Assembly (NCBI GenBank): GCA_023399035.1
Contig: JAEWQX010000090.1
Coordinates: 1-42,813, forward strand
Direction of reading: 5' to 3'
Source: Bacillota bacterium
GTDB taxonomy: Bacteria; Bacillota; Clostridia; Clostridiales; Clostridiaceae
DNA length: 42,813 nt
The notes beneath the pieces were generated by a model. The model made no database searches and was not told where the DNA came from. It was given only the letters and a program-made list of their open reading frames with translations. This document shows, one piece after another, positions 34,651 to 42,133 of this stretch. Position 1 is the stretch's first letter; each line of letters begins with the position of its first letter. The position numbers and the translations under genes were made by a program.

Positions 34651-35758
34651 ATACTTCATAACGAACATCAGATATAACAATTGATAAGTAATTAACCAGA
34701 TTTATTTGGGATCCGATTTTATCACTATCCTCGCTCTTTACAATATTTACAATTGGTCGTAAAGGGAAATTAGGCAGCGTCTGTTCAACTACTCCTATAT
34801 CACCATTACTAAGACTTACAATAGTTCCCTTTGGGAATGGAATAATTATCTTGCAAAATACATTAACAATCTCATAATCAAATAATGTACCTGCATTTGA
34901 CATAATATATTCAAGAGCATCACTTGGACACATAGCTCTTTTATAAGGTCTATCTGATGTTAATGCATCATAAACATCAGCAATAGATACGATTCTCGCT
35001 AGATAACTTATTTTGTTTCCTGCAGTTCCATCTGGATAGCCAAAACCATCAAATCTTTCGTGATGCTGTAAAACTGTTAGCTTTACATGTGCACTTAGTG
35101 AATAGAACTGATTTAAGAAATCATATCCGAGTCTGGGATGACTTTTTATAACAGAAAATTCTTCTGGAGTCAGTTTTCCTGGTTTCTGAAGAATTTCATG
35201 AGGAATAAAAGTTTTCCCTATATCATGAATTAATGCACCTATACAAAGATGTATTAAATTTTCTTTATTTAAATTTAGGCTTATTCCTATAATTATAGAA
35301 ATAACAGCTACATTTACACAATGAGAGTATGTATAATTATCCATGCTTTTTATATCAACGAGGGATAGTAATACATTTTTATTACTTAGTACATTTTCTA
35401 ATAGTTCTTCGGCTATTTCATTTATGCTTTTGAAGTAAGTTTGTTCTTTTTGTGAGTATTCACTTAGTTTACGTTTTTCAAATTTATGAACTGAAGAGAT
35501 TCTTTCAATATCTGAAAAGACCTCTTTTATTAAGGTAATAGATTTCTGCCTTAATTCTGGTTTGATTACATCTTCAATTTCAGCAGAACTGTATTCATCA
35601 ATGATATAAAGAGAAAAAATCTTTAAAGCTTTAATCTTATCTAAACGAGTACGATTAAGTTCTACTCCAGCTCTTAATAAAACGCTTCCATCAGCAGTAT
35701 ATATATTTTTTCCAAGGAGAGAATTCTCTCGAACACATTCCACAGGAACTAGCCTCAT
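34649..35758 (-). CDS. HD-GYP domain protein, probable c-di-GMP phosphodiesterase
   Basis: Cytosolic protein of 369 residues. The first about 110 residues form an N-terminal region with LLGKNIYTADGSVLLRAGVELN, often found before HD-GYP domains. The HD-GYP domain follows with HCVNVA, the metal-binding LIHDIGKTFIP, HPRLGYDFL, HHERFDGFGYP (the GYP motif, intact) and SIADVYDALTSDRPYK. These residues support hydrolysis of cyclic di-GMP to GMP or pGpG. The C-terminus adds a small beta-rich tail (GTIVSLSNGDIGVV). The ATG is preceded by GAGGTAGG. No GGDEF partner is in the window, so the regulated process (motility, biofilm or sporulation) is unknown. Confidence 0.93.
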   Translation of the reverse strand: MRLVPVECVRENSLLGKNIYTADGSVLLRAGVELNRTRLDKIKALKIFSLYIIDEYSSAEIEDVIKPELRQKSITLIKEVFSDIERISSVHKFEKRKLSEYSQKEQTYFKSINEIAEELLENVLSNKNVLLSLVDIKSMDNYTYSHCVNVAVISIIIGISLNLNKENLIHLCIGALIHDIGKTFIPHEILQKPGKLTPEEFSVIKSHPRLGYDFLNQFYSLSAHVKLTVLQHHERFDGFGYPDGTAGNKISYLARIVSIADVYDALTSDRPYKRAMCPSDALEYIMSNAGTLFDYEIVNVFCKIIIPFPKGTIVSLSNGDIGVVEQTLPNFPLRPIVNIVKSEDSDKIGSQINLVNYLSIVISDVRYEV

Positions 35759-35847
35759 AAATACCTACCTCACTATAACAATAATAATAATTATATCATA
35801 AAAAAATATAGAAAATTATAATTATTAATGAAAAAATACTAGTAATT

Positions 35848-35892
35848 AACGTAATAATAAAAAACACAAGTCAGACTTGTGCCTTTTATTAT
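35848..35892 (-). terminator. Terminator of the glutamine synthetase gene
   Basis: CACAAGT and ACTTGTG (35865-35881) form a 7-bp stem with a 3-base loop, extended by flanking A/T pairs. On the minus strand it is followed by six T. Confidence 0.8.
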
Positions 35893-35901
35893 TAAGATTT
35901 A

Positions 35902-37800
35902 TTAAATATCTAAAAGATTCTTCTTGTAAGTTGAATATAAATTCCTTAATTCGCTCATTTTATCTTCAACTTCTAAATATAATCTTGATGCATCTGCATA
36001 ATCTTCATTTTCAAAAGCTTCATTTAATTTAGTAAATAAACTCTTATTAGTATAAGTATCTTTCATTAATTCTATTCTTAAATTATGAAGGCTTGTCCAG
36101 TTAGATATATCTAAGTCTAATATTTTATCTAATGAATGAAGAGGTTTAAATGATCTTATTTCATTCATATAATTTTTTATTACTCTATGAGTGATTTCAG
36201 TTGTCCATCTTTCAATAAATGCTAATTTAAAGCTGTTTATTATTGCATCAGTAAATACATTATTTCTCTTTAATGCATTAAGTTTTGATGGATTACTGTC
36301 TAATTGAACTAAGTTTTCATAAACTGTTGCTGGAGCTTTTCCGAAATATTTATTTCTTTCAGACTCTGTGAAATCTTCAAAAATGTTATCTTCTGCTCTA
36401 TAAGCTCTTGATTTTTCAAGATATTCTGCTGGGTCTCCAGCTTTCTTTGAAAGTTCTGTTAATAACTCATCTTCAGTCTTATTATTTTCAGCTGCATAGA
36501 TTATTCCATCAAGCATTCCCATATAAGAAGCTGCCATTACAAGATAAGTGTTAGAGTGTGGGTTTGGAGATCTAAGCTCAAATCTTGTAGCCATAGGAGA
36601 ATTTAAATCTCTTATAAGCCCAGCAAGTACTGTTCTGTTTCTTGAAGGATTTTCAGGAGATAATCCTAGTGATGTTACAGTACATATTGGAGCTTCAAAA
36701 CCAGGTTTTAATCTCTTTAATGAATTGTTAGTAGAAGATACAAATGGATTTATTACTTCATAATTCTTAAGAAGACCCATAATAGCTCCATATCCTACTT
36801 TACTTAAGTAATGACCTTTTGGTCCATTGAATATATTTAATCTCTTTCCGTTCTTTAATTTTAAGCTTACACCTAGATGAGTGTGCATACCAGAACCAGC
36901 AACATTTTCAATTGGTTTAGCCATAAATGTTACATCTAATCCATTTCTTCTGAATGTTTCCTGAACAAGGATTCTTACAAATAATTCGTTATCAGCAGCC
37001 TGAACAGCATCAGAGAACTTCCAGTCAACTTCTAACTGTTCCATTACATGATCAAACTCACCTGAGCTGTTTAATTTAGCTTTTACACCACCAACTTCTT
37101 TGTGTCCCATTTCAGGTTCGAACCCATACTTTTCCATTAATATAAGAGTTTCTTCTAAAGCAGTTCTAACAGAACCTTTAGTTCTTGTCCAATAATGTTC
37201 GTGTAAAACTTGAGATGTAGATAGTTCATCAACATGAGCTATGTTATTAGGAGTTTTAACCCAGAATTCTAATTCTGTTGCTGATGTTATAACTATTTCA
37301 TCTATATCATCACAAGTGATGTCAAATGATTTTAATGTTTCAGGATGAGTTTTGAAGATATTCATAAGAGATTCTTTAAATGTAGTAACAGCTGAAGTTA
37401 AAATATGTCTAGAATCTACAGCGACATTATCATGATATAGGAAACAAGGAATTCTTAATGTTCCTACAGGTTTATTAGTTTCAGAGTCTATATAATCGTA
37501 ATTGTAATCTATGAACCACTTACAATTTAAATCAGTTACCATATCGACTTTTGCATTGTCTAAAGTTGCAATACCTGGCAATACTACAGAAGAACCGTCA
37601 GTTTGAACTGCTACACCTTTTAAGAAAGCATCGATATCATCTAAAAATAATTTAACAGGTATCTTTTCATCAGTATCATTACCAGATAAATCAATACCTA
37701 CAAAGGAAACAAATTTAATTTCTGGATGATTATTTAGGATTTTTCTTAAATCCTCAGCATTATGGTTTTCTTTAGAGATAGTATAAAGTAAATTATTCAT
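35902..37800 (-). CDS. Glutamine synthetase, long form with C-terminal extension
   Basis: ATP-dependent amidation of glutamate to glutamine, main ammonia assimilation step. The protein has 632 residues from this ATG, longer than GlnA type I (about 440) and shorter than GSIII (about 700). The catalytic core motifs are all present: SATELEFW, EVGGVKAKLN, GSGMHTHLG, NNSLKRLKPGFEAP, SRNRTV and ATRFELRSPNPHSNTY. A helical extension of about 200 residues follows. TTG at 37821 is in frame but has no ribosome binding site at the right distance; the ATG also has only a poor one. A short ORF with a good site overlaps this ATG (separate entry), suggesting translational coupling. murI is divergent. Confidence 0.9.
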   Translation of the reverse strand: MNNLLYTISKENHNAEDLRKILNNHPEIKFVSFVGIDLSGNDTDEKIPVKLFLDDIDAFLKGVAVQTDGSSVVLPGIATLDNAKVDMVTDLNCKWFIDYNYDYIDSETNKPVGTLRIPCFLYHDNVAVDSRHILTSAVTTFKESLMNIFKTHPETLKSFDITCDDIDEIVITSATELEFWVKTPNNIAHVDELSTSQVLHEHYWTRTKGSVRTALEETLILMEKYGFEPEMGHKEVGGVKAKLNSSGEFDHVMEQLEVDWKFSDAVQAADNELFVRILVQETFRRNGLDVTFMAKPIENVAGSGMHTHLGVSLKLKNGKRLNIFNGPKGHYLSKVGYGAIMGLLKNYEVINPFVSSTNNSLKRLKPGFEAPICTVTSLGLSPENPSRNRTVLAGLIRDLNSPMATRFELRSPNPHSNTYLVMAASYMGMLDGIIYAAENNKTEDELLTELSKKAGDPAEYLEKSRAYRAEDNIFEDFTESERNKYFGKAPATVYENLVQLDSNPSKLNALKRNNVFTDAIINSFKLAFIERWTTEITHRVIKNYMNEIRSFKPLHSLDKILDLDISNWTSLHNLRIELMKDTYTNKSLFTKLNEAFENEDYADASRLYLEVEDKMSELRNLYSTYKKNLLDI

Positions 37801-37837
37801 ATTTCCGTTTATTACAGACAATACTGCAATAAAACAT
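37793..37837 (-). CDS. Candidate leader peptide overlapping the glutamine synthetase start
   Basis: A 14-codon ORF (MFYCSIVCNKRKYE) starts with ATG at 37837-37835, with GGAAAGGATG just upstream, a better ribosome binding site than that of the enzyme. It ends at TAA (37795-37793), five bases into the glutamine synthetase reading frame, so the stop overlaps the enzyme's first codons. It contains no run of a single regulatory amino acid. A role in coupling translation is an inference. Confidence 0.4.
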   Translation of the reverse strand: MFYCSIVCNKRKYE

Positions 37838-38184
37838 TCACATCCTTTCCTATAATGTCGAATAAATATTTAAAAATTAAAATTAATATTCGTAATTATT
37901 TATAAACAAATTTTATTATAAAAAGAATAATATTGTCAATAATTATAGAATAAACCTTATATTATTACGAAATTTAGGGATGAAAAATTATTTTCATTAG
38001 TGAAAGAGATTTGATACTTTATTTTATTAATATAATTATATTAATATTTATTTCTAATTTTTAAAATTATTATACAAAAGATGGAATGATAGACTGAACT
38101 TAAATAAAAACAATATAGATTTATTATTCATAAAGTAATAAAATATTTATTAGATAATCTAAAAGAAGATGGAGTGAGGACGCT
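37838..38184 (-). promoter_or_regulatory. Divergent intergenic region with glutamine synthetase promoter
   Basis: About 350 bases between the divergent glutamine synthetase and murI genes. On the minus strand, TTGACA (37939-37934) and TAAAAT (37915-37910), 18 bases apart, form a good promoter with a leader of about 100 bases. No riboswitch core was recognised in that leader. The rest is AT-rich and no clear murI promoter could be chosen. Confidence 0.5.
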
Positions 38185-38958
38185 TTGGATATTAAAAATA
38201 GTCCCATAGGATTTTTCGATTCTGGGGTAGGCGGATTGAGTGTATTAAGAGAAGCAATTTCAATAATGCCTAATGAAAATTATATATATTTTGGAGATTC
38301 AAAAAATGCCCCTTATGGGACAAAGGAACTTGATGAAGTAAGATGCCTTACATTTAATGCAGCTGATTTTCTGCGTAAAAAGAATGTTAAAGCTATAGTT
38401 GTTGCCTGCAATACTGCAACTAGCGCAGCAATTGAAGAACTTAGAAATAAATATATTGATATCCCTATCATAGGTATTGAGCCAGCATTAAAGCCCGCTG
38501 TTAAATTAAACAGAAAGGGAAGCATAATAATTATGGCTACTCCTATGACTTTAAGAGAGAAAAAGTTTAAACAGCTTATGCTTAAATATGATGATGGCTG
38601 TGACATAGTTCCAATGCCATGCCCAAGACTTGTTGAATTCGTTGAAAGTGGAATTCTTGAAGGTGAGGAACTTGAAGAATATTTAAGAAGTAAATTAAAA
38701 GATTATATAGAAAAAGATATAGCAGCTATAGTATTAGGATGTACACACTATCCATTTATAAAAGAAACCTTAGCAAAGGTTGTAGGAAAAGAAATTCCTT
38801 TAATAGATGGAGGTCTTGGAACATCACATGAGCTGCAGAGAAAGCTTAAAGAAAAGGGAACACTTACTGAATCAGAAATCAGAGGAAATATTGAAATTTA
38901 TAATTCAACAAATGATATTAAAGTCATAGATTTCTGTTATAATCTAATTAATGTGTAG
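38185..38958 (+). CDS. murI: Glutamate racemase
   Basis: Makes D-glutamate for peptidoglycan by racemisation without cofactor; 257 residues. The two catalytic Cys are in VACNTATSAA and LGCTHYPFI, and the N-terminal GFFDSGVGGLSVLREA and FGDSKNAPYG motifs are intact. The start is TTG at 38185, the only codon correctly placed after GGAGTGAGGA. It is a single gene, divergent from glutamine synthetase. RacE-type enzymes of Gram-positives are also catabolic regulators in some species, but nothing here addresses that. Confidence 0.97.
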   Translation: MDIKNSPIGFFDSGVGGLSVLREAISIMPNENYIYFGDSKNAPYGTKELDEVRCLTFNAADFLRKKNVKAIVVACNTATSAAIEELRNKYIDIPIIGIEPALKPAVKLNRKGSIIIMATPMTLREKKFKQLMLKYDDGCDIVPMPCPRLVEFVESGILEGEELEEYLRSKLKDYIEKDIAAIVLGCTHYPFIKETLAKVVGKEIPLIDGGLGTSHELQRKLKEKGTLTESEIRGNIEIYNSTNDIKVIDFCYNLINV

Positions 38959-39149
38959 AATTCTGATTGAATTAGAATAATTAATCATATGAGCGTAATA
39001 TATCTAAGGGCTTTAAATTTTAATTTATTATTTTTTATTTAAACCAACATTGATATATAACTTATTAACAGTATTATTAATTGAATTTTAATGAGAATTT
39101 TAGACAATACTAATATTTAAGATTGATAGTTGAAGGGAGAAATTTAAAA

Positions 39150-39674
39150 ATGAAAAATCCAATCGTTACAATAACTATGGAAAATGGAGGAGTTATTAAA
39201 GCTGAATTATATCCTGAAGTAGCACCTAATACAGTAAACAACTTTATTGATTTAGTTAACAGAGGTTTTTATGATGGATTAATATTCCATAGAGTTATAC
39301 CTGGATTTATGATTCAAGGTGGATGTCCAGAAGGTACAGGAATGGGCGGTCCTGGATACTCTATAAAAGGTGAATTTACTTCAAATGGAGTTAAAAATGA
39401 CTTAAAGCATTCTAGAGGTGTATTATCAATGGCTAGAGCTATGCATCCAGATTCAGCTGGAAGTCAGTTCTTTATAATGGTAGCAGATGCACCACACTTA
39501 GATGGTCAATATGCATCTTTTGGTAAGGTAATCGAAGGAATGGAAGTTGCAGATGGTATCGTGAAGTCAAAGAGAGATGTTTATGACAGACCTTACGAAG
39601 ATCAAGTTATAAAATCTATGAGCGTTGATACTCAAGGTGAAGTTTTTAAAGAACCAGAAATAATAGAAGAATAA
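39150..39674 (+). CDS. Cyclophilin-type peptidyl-prolyl cis-trans isomerase
   Basis: Cytosolic protein-folding enzyme of 174 residues. Motifs of the bacterial PpiB type are present: APNTVNNFIDLVNRGFYDG, FHRVIPGFMIQGG (catalytic Arg in FHRV), GGPGYSIKGEF, RGVLSMARAMHPDSAGSQFFI and HLDGQYASFGKVIEGMEV. The ATG at 39150 follows GAAGGGAG; in-frame upstream codons starting with TTG at 39123 are rejected. No signal peptide. It is followed by a long, well-formed terminator. Confidence 0.95.
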   Translation: MKNPIVTITMENGGVIKAELYPEVAPNTVNNFIDLVNRGFYDGLIFHRVIPGFMIQGGCPEGTGMGGPGYSIKGEFTSNGVKNDLKHSRGVLSMARAMHPDSAGSQFFIMVADAPHLDGQYASFGKVIEGMEVADGIVKSKRDVYDRPYEDQVIKSMSVDTQGEVFKEPEIIEE

Positions 39675-39704
39675 TATGTTTTAAAATATAATACATATTA
39701 AAAT

Positions 39705-39757
39705 AAAAATTAATGTATATTGAAATGTGTAAAAGCATTTTAATATACTTAATTTTT
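39705..39757. terminator. Long terminator hairpin after the cyclophilin gene
   Basis: AAAAATTAATGTATATT-GAAATG (39705-39727) pairs with CATTTTAATATACTTAATTTTT (39736-39757): about 22 pairs with a single bulge and one G-U pair. Confidence 0.8.
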
Positions 39758-39792
39758 ATTAATAAAACAAAAAGAAGAGGGGTGCCGAAAAA

Positions 39793-40164
39793 ATGGCTAT
39801 AAATTATAAGTGTATACTAGCATATGGTTTAACAGATGAACAGCTTGATAAAATACAGAAGAGAAGATTAAAGGTTAAAGTAGTTAATGATAAAAATGCA
39901 GGAGCAAGAATTATAGATCTTCTGTGTAATAATGACATTGAAGCTGCTTGTAATGAATTGCCTGAAAATGAAAAGGCACTTATTTTTAATGGATATAATG
40001 ATAAAGAACTAAGAGAAACCATTAAATTTATTAGAAAGTTTGTTGAAGGCGGAGTAATTGCTGTTGTTACAGAAAACTCAAGCAAATGGACTTTTGATTA
40101 TTTAATTGAACATTTAATAGAAGAAAGAGAAGCATACAAGGCACAACAAGGGGGGCAAAGCTAA
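39793..40164 (+). CDS. DUF3783 domain protein
   Basis: Small cytosolic protein of 123 residues, recognised as the DUF3783 type found in clostridia: LAYGLTDEQLDKIQKRRLKVKVVND, then NEKALIFNGYNDKELRETIKFIRK, then AVVTENSSKWTFDYLIEHLIEERE. The function is unknown. The ATG is preceded by AGAGGGGTG. Its stop codon is one base from the ATG of the XRE-type regulator and a G-rich stretch at its end (GGGGGGC) serves as that gene's ribosome binding site, so the two are translationally coupled. Confidence 0.85.
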   Translation: MAINYKCILAYGLTDEQLDKIQKRRLKVKVVNDKNAGARIIDLLCNNDIEAACNELPENEKALIFNGYNDKELRETIKFIRKFVEGGVIAVVTENSSKWTFDYLIEHLIEEREAYKAQQGGQS

Positions 40165-40165
40165 A

Positions 40166-40834
40166 ATGAGTCGTGTTGGAGAAAATATAAAAAAAGCAAG
40201 GGAAAAGAATGGATTAACTGTTAAAGCACTTGCAAAGAAACTTGGAGTTGCTGAAAAATACTTAAATGAAGTTGAAATGGGAAGAAAGGTAGCACCTGAA
40301 TCATTTATAGATAAAGCTGCAAAAGTTTTAAAGGCAGATTTAAATGATATTAGCATGGTTGTTACTGATCAGGATCTTATGGAAGAAAAGAAAACTTTTA
40401 ATGAACTTCCTAAAAAGAAAAATGACAGTAATGAAGTATGGACAGATGCCTTTTCATCGGTGTTAAAAAATGTTCCAATTTATAATTATTCATTGTCAAG
40501 CAATAGAGGAAACAAGGAAATGCCAGTACATTCTAATAAGATAGAAGGATATCCTCAAGACAAGGTCTTTTATCTTGAAATTGAAGATGATGAAATGAAT
40601 GGATTTAGAATGCTAAAAGGTGATCTTGCTTTTGCTCACATTGTAAAGGAATTAAGCAATAATGGATTCTTTTTAGTAGAATACAATGGTAAAAGAAAGA
40701 TAAGGCAAGTTAAAGTTTTAGGTAATTCTAAAGTGCTTTTAATAAGTAATGGGGGAAGTCTTCTTACAGAAACAATGGAAGTAAGAGATATCCAAGTAAT
40801 TGCTAAATTAGAAAGAGTAGAGATAAGATTATAG
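40166..40834 (+). CDS. XRE-type regulator with S24-like C-terminal domain lacking the catalytic Ser
   Basis: Two-domain DNA-binding protein of 222 residues. The N-terminal helix-turn-helix is clear (IKKAREKNGLTVKALAKKLGVAEKYLNEVE, residues about 8-38). A linker leads to a C-terminal part with the layout of LexA/CI-type S24 domains (KVFYLEIEDDEMNGFRMLKGDLAFAH...VKVLGNSKVLLIS). Where S24 peptidases have Gly-Asp-Ser-Met, this protein has D-D-E-M with E143, so self-cleavage is unlikely; the fold may act as a dimer or ligand module. It is co-translated with DUF3783. Targets are unknown. Confidence 0.82.
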   Translation: MSRVGENIKKAREKNGLTVKALAKKLGVAEKYLNEVEMGRKVAPESFIDKAAKVLKADLNDISMVVTDQDLMEEKKTFNELPKKKNDSNEVWTDAFSSVLKNVPIYNYSLSSNRGNKEMPVHSNKIEGYPQDKVFYLEIEDDEMNGFRMLKGDLAFAHIVKELSNNGFFLVEYNGKRKIRQVKVLGNSKVLLISNGGSLLTETMEVRDIQVIAKLERVEIRL

Positions 40835-40851
40835 TGTATATTAGCTTATAA

Positions 40852-40896
40852 AAGCTGGAAATCAGAAAATTTTAGTATGATTTTCAGCTTGTTTTT
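40852..40896 (+). terminator. Terminator of the DUF3783-XRE operon
   Basis: AAGCTGGAAATCA (40852-40864) pairs with TGATTTTCAGCTT (40878-40890), one G-U pair, then G and six T. Confidence 0.85.
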
Positions 40897-40913
40897 TAAC
40901 TTTATTTAAAAAT

Positions 40914-40943
40914 TTGACATTAATGGTATATTTAGAGTACAAT
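40914..40943 (+). promoter_or_regulatory. Promoter of the 3D-domain gene
   Basis: TTGACA (40914-40919) and TACAAT (40938-40943) with an 18-base spacer. The start point near 40950 lies just before the GGGGAGG at 40966-40972. Confidence 0.6.
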
Positions 40944-40959
40944 TTTAAATAAGAAACTG

Positions 40960-42027
40960 TTGTCAGGGGAGGGAAAAGTCATAATTAATTTAAGAAAATT
41001 TATTTCAAAAAACTTTTCTAATGGTCCAAAGGCAAAGGTAATTACTTCATTGGCTGTTGCTGCAGCAATAAGTATTACTTCAGTGACAATATTATCCTCA
41101 AGAAAGACACTTACAGTAAATATAGACGGTAAAGAACAGACACTTGTCACATATAAAGGGACCGTTAAAGATGTGTTAGATGAACAAGGAATAGATGTAG
41201 AAGAAAAGGATAGCATAGAACCAGCATTAAATGAGAAAATATTAAAGAATAGCACAATAACATTAAAAAAAGCTGTACCTGTAACAATAATCTGCGGAGA
41301 TTCAAAGGTACAGGTTGAAACATCAAAAGAAACTGTAAAAGATGTATTAGAATCTGAAAGTGATCTACTAAAAGATAACGGAATTGATTTTTCAGAAGAT
41401 CTTGATGAAATATCACCAGATCTTGATACAAATGTTGAAGGTGACATAATAATACAAGTTGTTAATGTTGAAAAAAAGCAAATAAAAGAAATGGAAACGG
41501 TTGCATATGAAACTGTAATTGAAAAAGACAGTAAACTAATGGCTGGCGATAAGGAAATTAAAACTAAAGGAAGCAATGGTCAGAAGGAAGTAACATATGA
41601 AGTAGTTTACAAAGATGGTGTAGAAACTAATCGTAAAGTAACTAGCACTAAAATTGTATCAGAACCTAGAAATGAGGTAATTCTTCAAGGGACAGGCTCT
41701 ATATTAACTGCAAGCAGAGGTGAAGGCAGCGGTAAGAAGACCATGAGCTGTCAAGCAACAGCATATAGTGGACATTCAGCTACATCATCAGGGAGAAGTA
41801 CTTCTAGAGATAAAAATGGAATTAGTACAATAGCAGTAGATCCAACAGTAATACCAATAGGATCAAAAGTATATGTAGAAGGCTATGGTTATGCTGTTGC
41901 AGCAGATACTGGTGGAGCAATAAAGGGAAATAAGATAGATGTATACTTTAATTCAGAAAGTGAATGCAGCAGTTGGGGAAGGAAAAATGTACAGGTAATA
42001 ATTGTTGCATATCCAGGTGAATGGTAA
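40960..42027 (+). CDS. DUF348/G5/3D-domain cell wall protein (YabE-like)
   Basis: Exported or anchored wall protein of about 350 residues. A hydrophobic segment (KVITSLAVAAAISITSVTIL) serves as signal or anchor. Two DUF348 repeats follow (KTLTVNIDGKEQTLVTYKGTVKDVL; VTIICGDSKVQVETSKETVKDVL), then a G5 domain (ETVAYETVIEKD...EVTYEVVYKDG), then the 3D domain with its Asp motifs (IAVDPTVIPIG, AADTGG, KIDVYF). Relatives are resuscitation-factor-like or lytic transglycosylase-type enzymes. The TTG at 40960 lies before the GGGGAGG ribosome binding site; correctly spaced codons after it are only ATA (40981) and ATT (40984), so the true start is uncertain. Confidence 0.87.
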   Translation: MSGEGKVIINLRKFISKNFSNGPKAKVITSLAVAAAISITSVTILSSRKTLTVNIDGKEQTLVTYKGTVKDVLDEQGIDVEEKDSIEPALNEKILKNSTITLKKAVPVTIICGDSKVQVETSKETVKDVLESESDLLKDNGIDFSEDLDEISPDLDTNVEGDIIIQVVNVEKKQIKEMETVAYETVIEKDSKLMAGDKEIKTKGSNGQKEVTYEVVYKDGVETNRKVTSTKIVSEPRNEVILQGTGSILTASRGEGSGKKTMSCQATAYSGHSATSSGRSTSRDKNGISTIAVDPTVIPIGSKVYVEGYGYAVAADTGGAIKGNKIDVYFNSESECSSWGRKNVQVIIVAYPGEW

Positions 42028-42029
42028 TA

Positions 42030-42058
42030 AAAGAGAGGGCTTAAGGCTCTCTTTTTTT
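42030..42058 (+). terminator. Terminator of the 3D-domain gene
   Basis: AAAGAGAG and CTCTCTTT form an 8-bp stem with GGCTTAAGG as loop, followed by a run of seven T, just after the stop codon. Confidence 0.88.
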
Positions 42059-42133
42059 ATTTCTTAATTCAATTTTCAACTGAATAAATGCATTTTTTAT
42101 GCATATTATTAAAACGTATAAATATTTTAGGAT

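Noticed and set aside
40932..41576. 214-codon open frame on the minus strand opposite the 3D-domain gene
   Set aside because: It is rich in Ser and Phe from antisense reading of codons, has no ribosome binding site, and lies wholly inside a well-supported gene.
42081..42108. Possible sigma-G promoter before the S8 peptidase (TGAATA and CATATTA)
   Set aside because: The spacing of 15 bases is shorter than expected for sigma-G promoters, so I could not support it.
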